DNA of 64,000 nt from Actinomycetes bacterium (GCA_024638645.1 JAHEJX010000007.1:1-64000); one strand, 5' to 3'. Shown: positions 9,179 to 14,502, counted from the first letter of the stretch. Program-made: numbers and translations. Notes: generated by a model not told the origin, from the sequence alone.

Positions 9179-9337
9179 GTGGCTTATCAAGCCCGCATCC
9201 ATATAGCTGAGTTGGGCGGCACGAGGAATACCTCGCGCCGTTGCGCCTGGCTGAGCGCGTCCGGACAGAGCGTCCGGCCAGCCGGTATGGCGGAACTTGA
9301 TAGCAAGCAGGCGGCCCTAGGGGGCAGTGCGATCTGA
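9179..9337 (+). CDS. Possible 52-residue leader ORF of unknown function
   Basis: GTG 9179 follows AAAGGAAACC and opens a 52-codon frame (MAYQARIHIAELGGT at the start) that stops at 9337, between two terminator-like hairpins. The product is basic in the middle and has no recognised domain. The last third overlaps bases that look like the 5' half of a leucine tRNA (GCCGGTATGGCGGAAC near 9279), so the coding reading is only one of two explanations. Confidence 0.25.
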   Translation: MAYQARIHIAELGGTRNTSRRCAWLSASGQSVRPAGMAELDSKQAALGGSAI

Positions 9338-9350
9338 CGGATCTGTTCAG
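9279..9350 (+). pseudogene. Degenerate tRNA-Leu-like sequence
   Basis: GCCGGTATGGCGGAAC resembles the acceptor and D-arm of a bacterial tRNA-Leu, and a CCCTAGGG run could be a TAG anticodon region. U33 is missing, the anticodon stem does not pair, and no T-arm or matching acceptor 3' strand follows. Either a decayed tRNA or chance resemblance inside the small ORF. Confidence 0.25.
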
Positions 9351-9367
9351 ATTTCATTGACCACGAG

Positions 9368-9395
9368 GCCGCCCCCACGGGCGGCTTTTTCTTTG
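9368..9395 (+). terminator. Rho-independent terminator
   Basis: GCCGCC, a short CCAC loop and GGGCGGC form a strong GC hairpin followed directly by TTTTTCTTT. It ends the short transcription unit that starts near 9095. Confidence 0.75.
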
Positions 9396-9487
9396 CCCGA
9401 AACGAGATTCGAAACTTTGAAGAACCGGAGCGGACCCAAGTCCTCTCCCCGAGGCTTTTTGAAAACTGCAGAGAGATCGCATCAAAG
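9396..9487. other. Spacer before the array with a weak hairpin
   Basis: No gene is visible. A small CCTC/GAGG hairpin followed by CTTTTT at 9442-9460 may be a weak terminator. TTTTTGAAAACTGCAG just after it looks like stable-RNA leader sequence, but this is only an impression. Confidence 0.3.
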
Positions 9488-9505
9488 CGGGAACTTCGGT
9501 TCCCG
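9488..9505 (+). other. Perfect hairpin with TTCG tetraloop
   Basis: CGGGAAC and GTTCCCG pair around TTCG, a very stable RNA hairpin immediately before the long-stem element at 9512. Confidence 0.6.
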
Positions 9506-9511
9506 TTCAAC

Positions 9512-9601
9512 CCGGTGGTTTGGGGATAGGTGCAACGGAGGTCGCCACATAGTTACGGCCAATAACACGCAGCCTCCGTCGCGCCCATCCCCTGCCACCG
9601 G
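9512..9601 (+). ncRNA. Candidate structured RNA: three-tier coaxial stem with a large loop
   Basis: Three nested helices close this 90-nt element: CCGGTGG (9512-9518) with CCACCGG (9595-9601), GGGGAT (9522-9527) with ATCCCC (9587-9592), and ACGGAGG (9535-9541) with CCTCCGT (9573-9579), leaving a 31-nt apical loop. The overall form, one long interrupted stem closed by its ends and a large loop, is like a Y RNA, but no sequence match is claimed. It ends 4 nt before tRNA-Arg(GCG). It could also be a 5' processing element of the array. Confidence 0.45.
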
Positions 9602-9605
9602 ATAT

Positions 9606-9677
9606 GCCCTGGAAGCTCAAAGGATGAGCAGCGGCTTGCGAAGCCGAAGGGTGCAGGTTCAATCCCTGCGCAGGGCA
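9606..9677 (+). tRNA. tRNA-Arg(GCG)
   Basis: Acceptor GCCCTGG/GCAGGGC with one mismatch, D-arm GCTC/GAGC, loop TTGCGAA, T-arm GCAGG-TTCAATC-CCTGC. Position 8 is A instead of U, and pair 27-43 is G-A. A GCG anticodon is rare in bacteria, where ACG normally reads CGN. Confidence 0.6.
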
Positions 9678-10040
9678 CTGACCGAGCCATGGTCTCCCGC
9701 TGCTACATACCGCTGCGGAAATGCCCAACCGATAGCCATAGTGCGCCGGTTGCCGGGCTCGTGTCCGCCCTTGACAGGTTCAATCCCTGCGCAGGGCACT
9801 GACCGAGCCATGGTCTCCCGCTGCTACATACCGCTGCGGAAATGCCCAACTGCCGCCTTCGGGCGCCGGTTGCCGAGCTCGTGTTCGCCCTTGACAAGTT
9901 CAATCCCTGCGCAGGGCACTGACCGAGCTGGTCCTCCCGCTGCTACATACCGCAGCGGAAATGCCCAACTGCCGCCTTCGGGCGCCGGTTGCCGAGCTCG
10001 TGTTCGCCCTTGACAAGTTCAATTCTTGCGCAGGGCACTG
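9671..10040 (+). repeat. Tandem ~120-bp repeat, three units plus a remnant, each with a tRNA-like 3' end
   Basis: Units begin at 9671, 9792 and 9912 (periods 121, 120, 119 bp) with a last CAGGGCACTG at 10031. Each unit contains a CCGC...GCGG hairpin, an ATGCCCAAC acceptor-like start, a small CGCC-TTCG-GGCG arm, GAGCTC where an anticodon would be expected, a T-arm-like TTCAATC loop and GCAGGGCA. The stem around TTCAATC changes in step: CAGG/CCTG in the copy before 9792 and CAAG/CTTG in the copy before 10031. The first unit starts inside tRNA-Arg(GCG), so the array probably grew by slippage from its 3' end. Confidence 0.75.
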
Positions 10041-10114
10041 TGGCTGTAGCTCAATGGCTAGAGCGCCGGGTCGTGATCCCGGAGACGCCGGTTCAATCCC
10101 GGTCGGCCACCCCA
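10040..10114 (+). tRNA. tRNA-His(GTG)
   Basis: The acceptor GTGGCTG/CGGCCAC begins with the extra G typical of tRNA-His, and the discriminator is C followed by encoded CCA (10112-10114). The anticodon loop is TCGTGAT, so position 33 is C rather than the near-universal U. Confidence 0.85.
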
Positions 10115-10120
10115 TTTGAG

Positions 10121-10160
10121 AAGTACCAAGTACTAAGTACCAGGTACCAAGTGCTTCTTC
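10121..10160. repeat. Reiterated GTACC/AAGTAC spacer
   Basis: AAGTACC-type words repeat four times and can fold back on themselves (GAAG near the start, CTTC at the end). It fills the gap between tRNA-His and tRNA-Met. Confidence 0.5.
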
Positions 10161-10161
10161 T

Positions 10162-10235
10162 CGGGAGGTAGCTCAATCCGGTAGAGCGAGGGTCTCATAA
10201 GCCCTGAGGTGCAGGTTCGAATCCTGCCTTCCCGA
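10162..10235 (+). tRNA. tRNA-Met(CAT)
   Basis: Acceptor CGGGAGG/CTTCCCG, U8-A9, D-arm GCTC/GAGC, anticodon loop CTCATAA, T-arm GCAGG-TTCGAAT-CCTGC. Full canonical cloverleaf. Elongator Met or a lysidine-modified Ile tRNA cannot be told apart here; initiator features are absent. Confidence 0.88.
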
Positions 10236-10239
10236 CCGA

Positions 10240-10310
10240 AGGTGATGGGCTGGGCCCAGGCCGGCCTCCAAAGCCAGCCGAGCGGGGTTCGATACCTCGA
10301 TCACCTGCCA
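10240..10310 (+). tRNA. tRNA-Trp(CCA), unusual D-arm
   Basis: Acceptor AGGTGAT/ATCACCT pairs perfectly, discriminator G and encoded CCA follow (10308-10310). Loop CTCCAAA gives CCA; T-arm CGGGG-TTCGATA-CCTCG. The D-arm is short and poorly paired and U8 is G, making it only 68 nt before CCA. Confidence 0.75.
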
Positions 10311-10329
10311 AGCCTCGGCTCCACCAGGC

Positions 10330-10383
10330 GGTACCCGGTATCCCGCATCCGGATACCTACGGGATACCGGATACGGGATACCG
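10330..10383. repeat. GATACC/GGTATC spacer repeat, copy 1
   Basis: Clustered GGTATCC, GGATACC and GGGATACC words that pair with each other. Related spacers occur at 15061, 16734, 17040 and 18948, always next to tRNAs or the Ro60 gene. Confidence 0.55.
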
Positions 10384-10401
10384 CGGCCACAGGTCGCACA
10401 C

Positions 10402-10472
10402 GCCGGAGTAGCTCTACGGAAGAGCCTCTGCTTTGTACCCAGAAGGTCCGAGTTCGATTCTCGGCTCCGGCT
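10402..10472 (+). tRNA. tRNA-Thr(TGT)
   Basis: Acceptor GCCGGAG/CTCCGGC, U8-A9, loop TTTGTAC, T-arm CCGAG-TTCGATT-CTCGG. One C-C mismatch closes the anticodon stem. No encoded CCA. Confidence 0.85.
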
Positions 10473-10476
10473 CCGT

Positions 10477-10553
10477 CTCCTCCCCCGTTTCACGCCGTCT
10501 TCGGCGGGAAACGTCTGGGGGAGGTGACCCGACGAAGGAGGGTCGGAGGGGGA
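10477..10553. repeat. REP-like palindromic element E, copy 1
   Basis: CTCCTCCCCC, an inner GTTTC/GAAAC hairpin, GGGGGAGGTG, a second hairpin GACCC-GACGAAGGA-GGGTC, then CGGAGGGGGA. Copies 2 and 3 at 10987 and 18510 keep the outer blocks while the hairpin stems change with pairing preserved. Confidence 0.7.
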
Positions 10554-10587
10554 TGCGGAGGCGCGAGCGCACCGCGCAGCCCGCTTC

Positions 10588-10658
10588 CAGGATGTAGCTC
10601 AATGGAAGAGCACCGGCTTTGGGAGCCGGGGATGGAGGTTCGATCCCTCCCATCTTGA
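10588..10658 (+). tRNA. tRNA-Pro(TGG)
   Basis: Acceptor CAGGATG/CATCTTG, U8-A9, loop TTTGGGA, anticodon stem CCGGC/GCCGG, T-arm GGAGG-TTCGATC-CCTCC. Canonical. Confidence 0.9.
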
Positions 10659-10660
10659 CG

Positions 10661-10683
10661 GAGCACCCCGACGGGGGCGCTCT
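10661..10683 (+). terminator. Terminator-like hairpin after tRNA-Pro
   Basis: GAGC-A-CCCC and GGGG-C-GCTC pair around GACG, then TCTAT. The T-run is poor, so it may instead be a processing hairpin. Confidence 0.4.
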
Positions 10684-10907
10684 ATGCCGATGGCAGAAGA
10701 ACGGGTACAGCGAAGGCCGGCCCGTAACGCATTCAAGGCATACAGCCTGCGCCAGGCCGATACGGTGAGGTGCAGCTACGCGGGCGGCGGCCTCGTAGGT
10801 ATGTGTCCGGCGGGACAACTTGAAGTTCAGGGAGGCTTTTCACCTAGTGACTCTTCGCCCCTGTTGTGGGAAACAAACCCCATTCGGCACCCCTCCGGGG
10901 GTTCAAT
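10684..10907. other. Untranslated stretch between tRNA-Pro and tRNA-Asp
   Basis: No credible coding frame. It has several local GC hairpins (for example ACCCC-TCC-GGGGGT at 10889-10902) and an AGGCATACAG word also found in the 126-nt RNA at 18709. I cannot assign a function. Confidence 0.3.
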
Positions 10908-10981
10908 GGCGCAGTAGCTCCAAAGGCCAGAGCAACTGACTGTCGATCAGAAGGATGCGGGTTCGAATCCCGTCTGCGCCG
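10908..10981 (+). tRNA. tRNA-Asp(GTC)
   Basis: Acceptor GGCGCAG/CTGCGCC, U8-A9, loop CTGTCGA, T-arm GCGGG-TTCGAAT-CCCGT, discriminator G as expected for Asp. A-A mismatch at 27-43. Confidence 0.88.
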
Positions 10982-10986
10982 CCTGT

Positions 10987-11062
10987 CTCCTCCCCCGTTT
11001 CACACGAAGTGGGAAACGTTTGGGGGAGGTGGCCTGCGACGAAGGAGCAGGACGGAGGGGGA
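10987..11062. repeat. REP-like palindromic element E, copy 2
   Basis: Same layout as the copy at 10477, with inner GTTTC/GAAAC hairpin and CCTGC-GACGAAGGA-GCAGG as the second hairpin. A third incomplete CTCCTCCCCC head stands at 11077-11086. Confidence 0.7.
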
Positions 11063-11119
11063 AGCCAAGGCGCTGTCTCCTCCCCCGCGATCGCAGATCC
11101 GGCCCGTTACGCTCAACCC

Positions 11120-11581
11120 ATGGCTGACACATATACGGTCGAGCGCTCGACCACCATCAACGCCTCGCCGGGTGAGGTGTACTCGCACATGATCGACTTC
11201 CACAACTGGACCGCATGGTCCCCGTGGGAGGAGCTCGATCCTGACATGTCGAAGACCTATTCGGGAGCCGACTCTGGAGTTGGCGCCAAGTACTCCTGGA
11301 CCGGCAACCGCAAGGTTGGCCAGGGCAGCATGGAGATCACCGACGCCAAACAGGACGCCGAGATACACATCGACCTCGAGTTCTTGAAGCCCTTCAAGGC
11401 AACCAACAAGACAAAGCTCACGCTGGCTCCGTCCGGCGATGGCACTCAGGTCTCGTGGGCCATGACGGGCAAGAACACCCTGATGACCAAGATCATGGGG
11501 ATCTTCAAGAGCATGGACAAGATGGTCGGCCCCGACTTCGAAAAGGGCCTCGCCAAGCTGAAGGCCGTTGCCGAGGGCTAG
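11120..11581 (+). CDS. SRPBCC (START/polyketide cyclase-like) family protein
   Basis: A 153-residue protein: MADTYTVERSTTINASPGEV, then FHNWTAWSPWEELDPDM, the usual start of SRPBCC domains where an N-terminal strand leads into a tryptophan-rich helix region. The rest alternates strands and ends in a long amphipathic helix (GPDFEKGLAKLKAVAEG). Such proteins bind hydrophobic ligands in a helix-grip cavity; the ligand is unknown. ATG 11120 matches the domain start. It is one of the few protein genes inside the tRNA array and has no apparent functional link to it. Confidence 0.75.
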   Translation: MADTYTVERSTTINASPGEVYSHMIDFHNWTAWSPWEELDPDMSKTYSGADSGVGAKYSWTGNRKVGQGSMEITDAKQDAEIHIDLEFLKPFKATNKTKLTLAPSGDGTQVSWAMTGKNTLMTKIMGIFKSMDKMVGPDFEKGLAKLKAVAEG

Positions 11582-11603
11582 GCCCACAAGCCGTCGCCTC
11601 ACG

Positions 11604-11634
11604 TTGACGCTGTTCCAAGCTGATTTACGACAGT
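11604..11634 (+). promoter_or_regulatory. Weak candidate promoter before the tRNA-Glu cluster
   Basis: TTGACG (11604-11609), 19 bp, then GACAGT (11629-11634) stands 20 bp before tRNA-Glu(TTC). The -10 is poor, so the call is tentative. Confidence 0.3.
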
Positions 11635-11653
11635 GCTAGCTATCTCGAGACGC

Positions 11654-11725
11654 GCCCCCGTCGTCTATGGGAGAAGATTTCGGGTTTTCAACCCGAGGAG
11701 CTGAGTTCGAGTCTCAGCGGGGGTA
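11654..11725 (+). tRNA. tRNA-Glu(TTC)
   Basis: Acceptor GCCCCCG/CGGGGGT, TCGTCTA start typical of tRNA-Glu, loop TTTTCAA, stem TCGGG/CCCGA, T-arm CTGAG-TTCGAGT-CTCAG. Confidence 0.9.
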
Positions 11726-11726
11726 C

Positions 11727-11797
11727 GGCTTGATCGTCCATGGGTAGGACCGCAGGTTCTCAACCTGCAAAACCGGGTTCGAGTCCCGGTCGAGCCA
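11727..11797 (+). tRNA. tRNA-Glu(CTC)
   Basis: Starts 1 nt after the previous tRNA. Acceptor GGCTTGA/TCGAGCC, stem GCAGG-TTCTCAA-CCTGC, T-arm CCGGG-TTCGAGT-CCCGG. Confidence 0.9.
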
Positions 11798-11801
11798 CTA
11801 C

Positions 11802-11880
11802 ACCGAGTTCGGCACTGGGATGCCATCCGGCCTGTAAAGCCGGCGCGGAAGCTGGCGGGGTTCAATTCCCTGACTCGGTA
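11802..11880 (+). tRNA. tRNA-Tyr(GTA), type II
   Basis: Acceptor ACCGAGT/ACTCGGT, anticodon arm CCGGC-CTGTAAA-GCCGG, long variable arm as in bacterial tRNA-Tyr, T-arm CGGGG-TTCAATT-CCCTG. Confidence 0.88.
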
Positions 11881-11885
11881 CGCAC

Positions 11886-11957
11886 GCCTCCTTAGCTCAA
11901 GGGAAAGAGCAACGGGCTTCTACCCCGCCGATGCAGGTTCGAGTCCTGCAGGAGGTT
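11886..11957 (+). tRNA. tRNA-Arg(TCT)
   Basis: Acceptor GCCTCCT/AGGAGGT, U8-A9, loop CTTCTAC, T-arm GCAGG-TTCGAGT-CCTGC. Reads AGA/AGG. Followed by the perfect hairpin CGGCGGC-CTTTGT-GCCGCCG. Confidence 0.87.
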
Positions 11958-11983
11958 CCGGCGGCCTTTGTGCCGCCGTCCGC

Positions 11984-12055
11984 GCCGCTGTGGTGCAACG
12001 GACAGCATCTCTGGCTTCGAACCAGAAGATGGGGGTTCAATTCCCTCCAGCGGTA
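11984..12055 (+). tRNA. tRNA-Arg(TCG)
   Basis: Acceptor GCCGCTG/CAGCGGT, anticodon arm TCTGG-CTTCGAA-CCAGA, T-arm GGGGG-TTCAATT-CCCTC. A U34 tRNA for the CGN box. Confidence 0.87.
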
Positions 12056-12060
12056 CTCAA

Positions 12061-12134
12061 GCCCCTGTAGCTCAATGCGAAAGAGCGCTGGGCTTTTAAC
12101 CCAGGCGATGGAGGTTCGAGTCCTCCCGGGGGTA
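12061..12134 (+). tRNA. tRNA-Lys(TTT)
   Basis: Acceptor GCCCCTG/CGGGGGT, U8-A9, arm CTGGG-CTTTTAA-CCCAG, T-arm GGAGG-TTCGAGT-CCTCC. Confidence 0.9.
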
Positions 12135-12157
12135 CTGGCGGCCATTGCGTCGCCCTT

Positions 12158-12230
12158 TCCGAGGTAGCTCAATTGGTAGAGCAACTCCCTGTTAAGGAGA
12201 GAGGTGAGGGTTCGAGTCCTTCCTTCGGAG
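12158..12230 (+). tRNA. tRNA-Asn(GTT)
   Basis: Acceptor TCCGAGG/CTTCGGA, discriminator G, loop CTGTTAA with stem CTCC/GGAG, T-arm GAGGG-TTCGAGT-CCTTC. Confidence 0.88.
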
Positions 12231-12275
12231 CAGCTGTCGCCAGCACCATTCCCGATCGGTGCCGGTGGCAGCCAC

Positions 12276-12347
12276 GGGCCTGTAGCTCAACGGGAGAGCG
12301 CCACCCTTGCAAGGTGGGAGGTGTGAGTTCGAATCTCACTAGGTCCA
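12276..12347 (+). tRNA. tRNA-Ala(TGC)
   Basis: Acceptor GGGCCTG/TAGGTCC with the G3-U70 pair that marks tRNA-Ala, arm CCACC-CTTGCAA-GGTGG, T-arm GTGAG-TTCGAAT-CTCAC. Confidence 0.92.
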
Positions 12348-12348
12348 C

Positions 12349-12446
12349 GTGTGTTCGCCGAGGCGAACACATAAGCAGATTTGCTCCGCAAACTGCGGCT
12401 CCCGATCGCGGCGAAGCAAGTCCGTTCGAGTTTGCTGCGCAAACTC
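12349..12446. repeat. Three small perfect palindromic hairpins
   Basis: TGTGTTCGCC/GGCGAACACA (12349-12371), CAG..TTTGC-TCC-GCAAACTG (12376-12395) and GAGTTTGC-TGC-GCAAACTC (12428-12446). All have tight 3-nt loops inside a GC..GC clamp. They stand between tRNA-Ala and tRNA-Phe and could be terminators or RNase III sites. Confidence 0.6.
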
Positions 12447-12451
12447 GGCTA

Positions 12452-12527
12452 GGTGCTCAAGCTGAAACGGCACAAGCGCCCGGTTGAAGCCCGGGAGAAC
12501 CAAGTTCGACTCTTGGGGGTACCACCA
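12452..12527 (+). tRNA. tRNA-Phe(GAA)
   Basis: Acceptor GGTGCTC/GGGTACC, arm CCCGG-TTGAAGC-CCGGG, T-arm CCAAG-TTCGACT-CTTGG, encoded CCA at 12525-12527. Position 8 is A instead of U and the D-arm is weak. Confidence 0.8.
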
Positions 12528-12585
12528 GGGAGGCCTTTGTGCCGACCAATCAGGTTTGAACGACACGGCGGTCGGACCTGGCAGT

Positions 12586-12670
12586 GAGCATGGCCGAGAG
12601 GCCATTCAGCCACGAAGCAACGCCCTCATCGTTGCGGAGAAACTCGGGCAAGTCCTGATTTGCCCGAAAC
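12586..12670 (+). ncRNA. Three-hairpin element X, copy 1 (ends 2 nt before tRNA-Ile)
   Basis: 85 nt with hairpins ATGGCC-GAGA-GGCCAT, GCAACG..CGTTGC and CGGGCAA..TTGCCCG, ending CCCGAAAC. A possible H-type pseudoknot lies just upstream (CCGACC 12542-12547 with GGTCGG 12570-12575, crossing CAGGT 12551-12555 with ACCTG 12576-12580). Copies 2 and 3 are at 12978 and 14886. Confidence 0.7.
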
Positions 12671-12672
12671 AC

Positions 12673-12745
12673 AGACCAGAAGCCGAACGGTCCAGGTACC
12701 TCTCTGATAAAGAGGAGCAAGTGGGTTCAACTCCCACCTGGTCTA
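12673..12745 (+). tRNA. tRNA-Ile(GAT)
   Basis: Acceptor AGACCAG/CTGGTCT, arm CCTCT-CTGATAA-AGAGG, T-arm GTGGG-TTCAACT-CCCAC. Positions 8-9 are AA rather than U-A. Preceded by element X with a 2-nt gap. Confidence 0.85.
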
Positions 12746-12747
12746 CG

Positions 12748-12795
12748 GGGACTCGCTTCGCGAGTCCCTACGCAGCTTCTGCTTCGCAGAACTGC
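12748..12795. repeat. Two palindromic hairpins after tRNA-Ile
   Basis: GGGACTCGC-TTC-GCGAGTCCC (12748-12768) and GCAG-C-TTCTGC-TTC-GCAGAA-C-TGC (12772-12795), the same GC-loop-GC pattern as the hairpins at 12349-12446. Confidence 0.6.
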
Positions 12796-12801
12796 GGCCA
12801 C

Positions 12802-12875
12802 GTGGGTCACGAAGCGATGTGAAGTGGCGGGTTACTTCAGGCAAGCATGTTGGTTCGACTCCAACGCGGTCCCAC
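12802..12875 (+). other. tRNA-like element with TTACTTCA motif and no anticodon arm
   Basis: A T-arm GTTGG-TTCGACT-CCAAC and CCCAC, which pairs with GTGGG at 12802, give tRNA character. The middle instead holds TGAAGT-GGCGGGTT-ACTTCA, a 6-bp hairpin with 8-nt loop, and no 7-nt anticodon loop with U33. It aligns with similar sequences at 13141 and 18363. Confidence 0.45.
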
Positions 12876-12977
12876 AGAGACTGGCAAACCTGCCTCGACT
12901 TGTTCTCGCTTCGTTCCATTGAAGGCCATTGTGCCGACTCCCCGTTCCCGAGCGACTGTGCGGTCGGGAACGGCAGA

Positions 12978-13062
12978 GAGCATGGCCGAGAGGCCATACA
13001 GCTACGAAGCAACGCTCTCAGCGTTGCGGAGAAACTCGATCGAATCCTGATTCGATCGAAAC
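12978..13062 (+). ncRNA. Three-hairpin element X, copy 2 (ends 2 nt before tRNA-Val)
   Basis: 85 nt with ATGGCC-GAGA-GGCCAT, GCAACG-CTCTCAG-CGTTGC and GATCGAATC-CT-GATTCGATC. The third stem has a wholly different sequence from copy 1 but still pairs. A long stem CCGTTCCCGA/TCGGGAACGG (12942-12973) precedes it. Confidence 0.7.
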
Positions 13063-13064
13063 AA

Positions 13065-13135
13065 GCCCGGCTAGCTCAATGGGAGAGCTCCTGTCTTACA
13101 AACAGGCTACGGCGGTTCGATTCCGTCGCTGGGTA
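13065..13135 (+). tRNA. tRNA-Val(TAC)
   Basis: Acceptor GCCCGGC/GCTGGGT, U8-A9, arm CCTGT-CTTACAA-ACAGG, T-arm GGCGG-TTCGATT-CCGTC. Preceded by element X with a 2-nt gap. Confidence 0.9.
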
Positions 13136-13140
13136 CGAAC

Positions 13141-13208
13141 GCTGATGCGAAGAGACGGGTTACTTCACTCAGAATGACGGGGTCGCGGGTTCGAATCCCG
13201 CTCGGCTT
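13141..13208 (+). other. tRNA-like element with TTACTTCA motif (CAG in an anticodon-like loop)
   Basis: A good T-arm GCGGG-TTCGAAT-CCCGC and a possible anticodon arm CTTCA-CTCAGAA-TGACG (four of five pairs, U33 present, anticodon CAG). The 3' strand TCGGCTT has no 5' partner upstream, so no acceptor stem forms. It is either a decayed leucine-type tRNA or a tRNA mimic. Confidence 0.4.
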
Positions 13209-13255
13209 CGGCCGGTAGCTCAGTGGTAGAGCACGATATGTCCTGCCTCGAATCG
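13209..13255 (+). pseudogene. tRNA 5' half (acceptor and D-arm only)
   Basis: CGGCCGG, TA and GCTCAGTGGTAGAGC form the first third of a normal tRNA, but no T-arm or complementary acceptor strand follows before tRNA-Lys(CTT). It looks like a truncated tRNA gene. Confidence 0.45.
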
Positions 13256-13271
13256 GTTCACAGCGTTCCAC

Positions 13272-13343
13272 GGGACTGAAGCATTGATGGCGATGCAGCG
13301 GGTTCTTACCCCGAAGAACAGGGTTCAATTCCTTGTGGTCCCA
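13272..13343 (+). tRNA. tRNA-Lys(CTT)
   Basis: Acceptor GGGACTG/TGGTCCC, D-arm GCAT/ATGC, loop TTCTTAC, T-arm CAGGG-TTCAATT-CCTTG. Positions 8-9 are AA. Its 3' half is repeated in the element at 13387. Confidence 0.8.
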
Positions 13344-13386
13344 CAACAATGAGCGACGAACAAGCACCGCTACATCCACACCCACA

Positions 13387-13466
13387 TGGACCACAACGCC
13401 GTAGGGCGCCGGTTGCCCAACTCACTCGGCAAGCTCGACAGGGTTCAATTCCTTGTGGTCCCACCA
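13387..13466 (+). other. tRNA-like element with encoded CCA and abnormal core
   Basis: TGGACCA (six of seven pairs) with TGGTCCC, T-arm CAGGG-TTCAATT-CCTTG, discriminator A and encoded CCA. The D-arm is reduced to CGCC-GTAG-GGCG, as in the 120-bp units at 9671-10040, and the anticodon region (CCGGTTGCCCAAC) forms no standard arm. The 3' half equals that of tRNA-Lys(CTT), so it may be a chimera made by recombination. Confidence 0.45.
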
Positions 13467-13508
13467 CGCAGACACAGGTCGGTCAACCGCCGACACTTCG
13501 AAGTTGAG

Positions 13509-13826
13509 GTGACGGGAGGGGACGATCCTCCGGGCCAGCACTACACGATCATGCCGCTGAGCACGGTGTTGCACGAGCTGGCCAACGCCTGGAGCTTCGA
13601 GCACATGAGCAGCACCGATCGCGACGAATTCATCGCACATCGCGGCCTCGACGCCGGGCACCATGACGGCGCCTGGTGGCACATGGGACAAGAGCAAGCC
13701 GCCGAGATCATCGCCTGGGTCCTCGGCGGCGACCGGTTCGTCAGTGGCTATGTCGAAGGGGCCGACTGCACGGAGCTTGCTGCCGCTTACACGCTGATGA
13801 CCGAAGCGTCAGGACCGCACTGCTGA
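13509..13826 (+). CDS. Small metallopeptidase-like protein, possibly 5'-truncated
   Basis: The clear coding part reads MPLSTVLHELANAWSFEH and later WWHMGQEQAAEIIAWVLGG. The LHELxxAW and EQAAEIIAW blocks resemble an actinobacterial family with a zinc-peptidase-like HExxH segment, but here the second His of that motif is Asn (HELAN), which would impair metal binding. GTG 13509 is the earliest start outside the tRNA-like element; ATG 13552 is an alternative. Neither has a ribosome site, and the frame runs open back into the tRNA-like sequence, so the 5' end may have been lost when the array inserted or expanded. Confidence 0.45.
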   Translation: MTGGDDPPGQHYTIMPLSTVLHELANAWSFEHMSSTDRDEFIAHRGLDAGHHDGAWWHMGQEQAAEIIAWVLGGDRFVSGYVEGADCTELAAAYTLMTEASGPHC

Positions 13827-13908
13827 CCACAGCCGGCGTCGTTGCCCGCATGCCCAGCTCAGGTGGATTCGCCTGACCCGCCCCGCAGGGTCGACAGCAG
13901 CTCGCCCG

Positions 13909-14502
13909 TCACACCTCCGTTACCGTGAGACCCTTCGTTGCGACGCTCACAGACTGGACTGCGGCGTTGGCGCCGCCCTGGAAGCATATGAACGTGTGGA
14001 TACGAGCGGCGACGGTCTTCACTTCGGCAGAGGCCGCTGCGCCGGGTTCCACGGACTGCGGGTACTCGGGGATTCCCGTCACAAAATACGTGTTGGCCGG
14101 AATCTGGTCGGCGCTCGACATCTCGGCGGGCCAAGCGGCAATCCCCTGCTCGAGGGTCACGTCACTAGGCAGGTAGTCGATCTCGAGGTCGGCCACCATC
14201 TCAGCCTCGTTGCTGAACTGTACCGAGATGACGGTTCCGACCGGGACGGTTTCGGGGCCTTCGTAGCTACAGGACTTGCCATCCCAGACGACGCGGGCAG
14301 CAACGGGCGGGACTGCACTCGTGGTGGTTGCGGCGATGGTTGTTGTGGTCGACGTGGTCGTACTGGAGGTAGTGGTGGTCGCTTCGCTGGTTGTGGGCGT
14401 TGCCGAAGTGCTGGACGAGACGGCGGAGTCGCTCGGTTCGCTCGAGCCCCCGCAGGAGGAGATCAAGAGCAGGCTGAGGAGAAGGGTCGAGATCTTTGAC
14501 AT
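13909..14502 (-). CDS. Secreted lipoprotein with Thr/Ser-rich linker
   Basis: A 197-residue protein. The first 20 residues form a lipoprotein signal with lipobox LISSC, followed by a low-complexity Ser/Thr linker of about 45 residues typical of actinobacterial surface lipoproteins. The remaining about 130 residues look like a small all-beta domain with two Cys (GKSCSYEGPE and HTFICFQGG) that could form a disulfide. The function is unknown. ATG 14502 is preceded by AGGAC on its coding strand. It is transcribed against the tRNA genes. Confidence 0.75.
   Translation of the reverse strand: MSKISTLLLSLLLISSCGGSSEPSDSAVSSSTSATPTTSEATTTTSSTTTSTTTTIAATTTSAVPPVAARVVWDGKSCSYEGPETVPVGTVISVQFSNEAEMVADLEIDYLPSDVTLEQGIAAWPAEMSSADQIPANTYFVTGIPEYPQSVEPGAAASAEVKTVAARIHTFICFQGGANAAVQSVSVATKGLTVTEV

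Noticed and set aside
9327-10013. A 228-codon frame through the tandem repeats
   Set aside because: Its repeats mirror the DNA repeat, composition is odd, and it crosses tRNA-Arg(GCG) and tRNA-like arms.
9671-10040. CRISPR array
   Set aside because: The period is about 120 bp and the whole unit is repeated, without unique spacers or nearby cas genes.
11897-12605. Several protein frames on the minus strand across the tRNA cluster
   Set aside because: They read through well-formed tRNA cloverleaves; open frames here arise from GC-rich tRNA sequence and have no ribosome sites or domains.
13209-13343. Permuted tRNA gene joining the 3' half at 13141-13208 to the 5' half at 13209-13255
   Set aside because: The two acceptor strands (TCGGCTT and CGGCCGG) do not pair.
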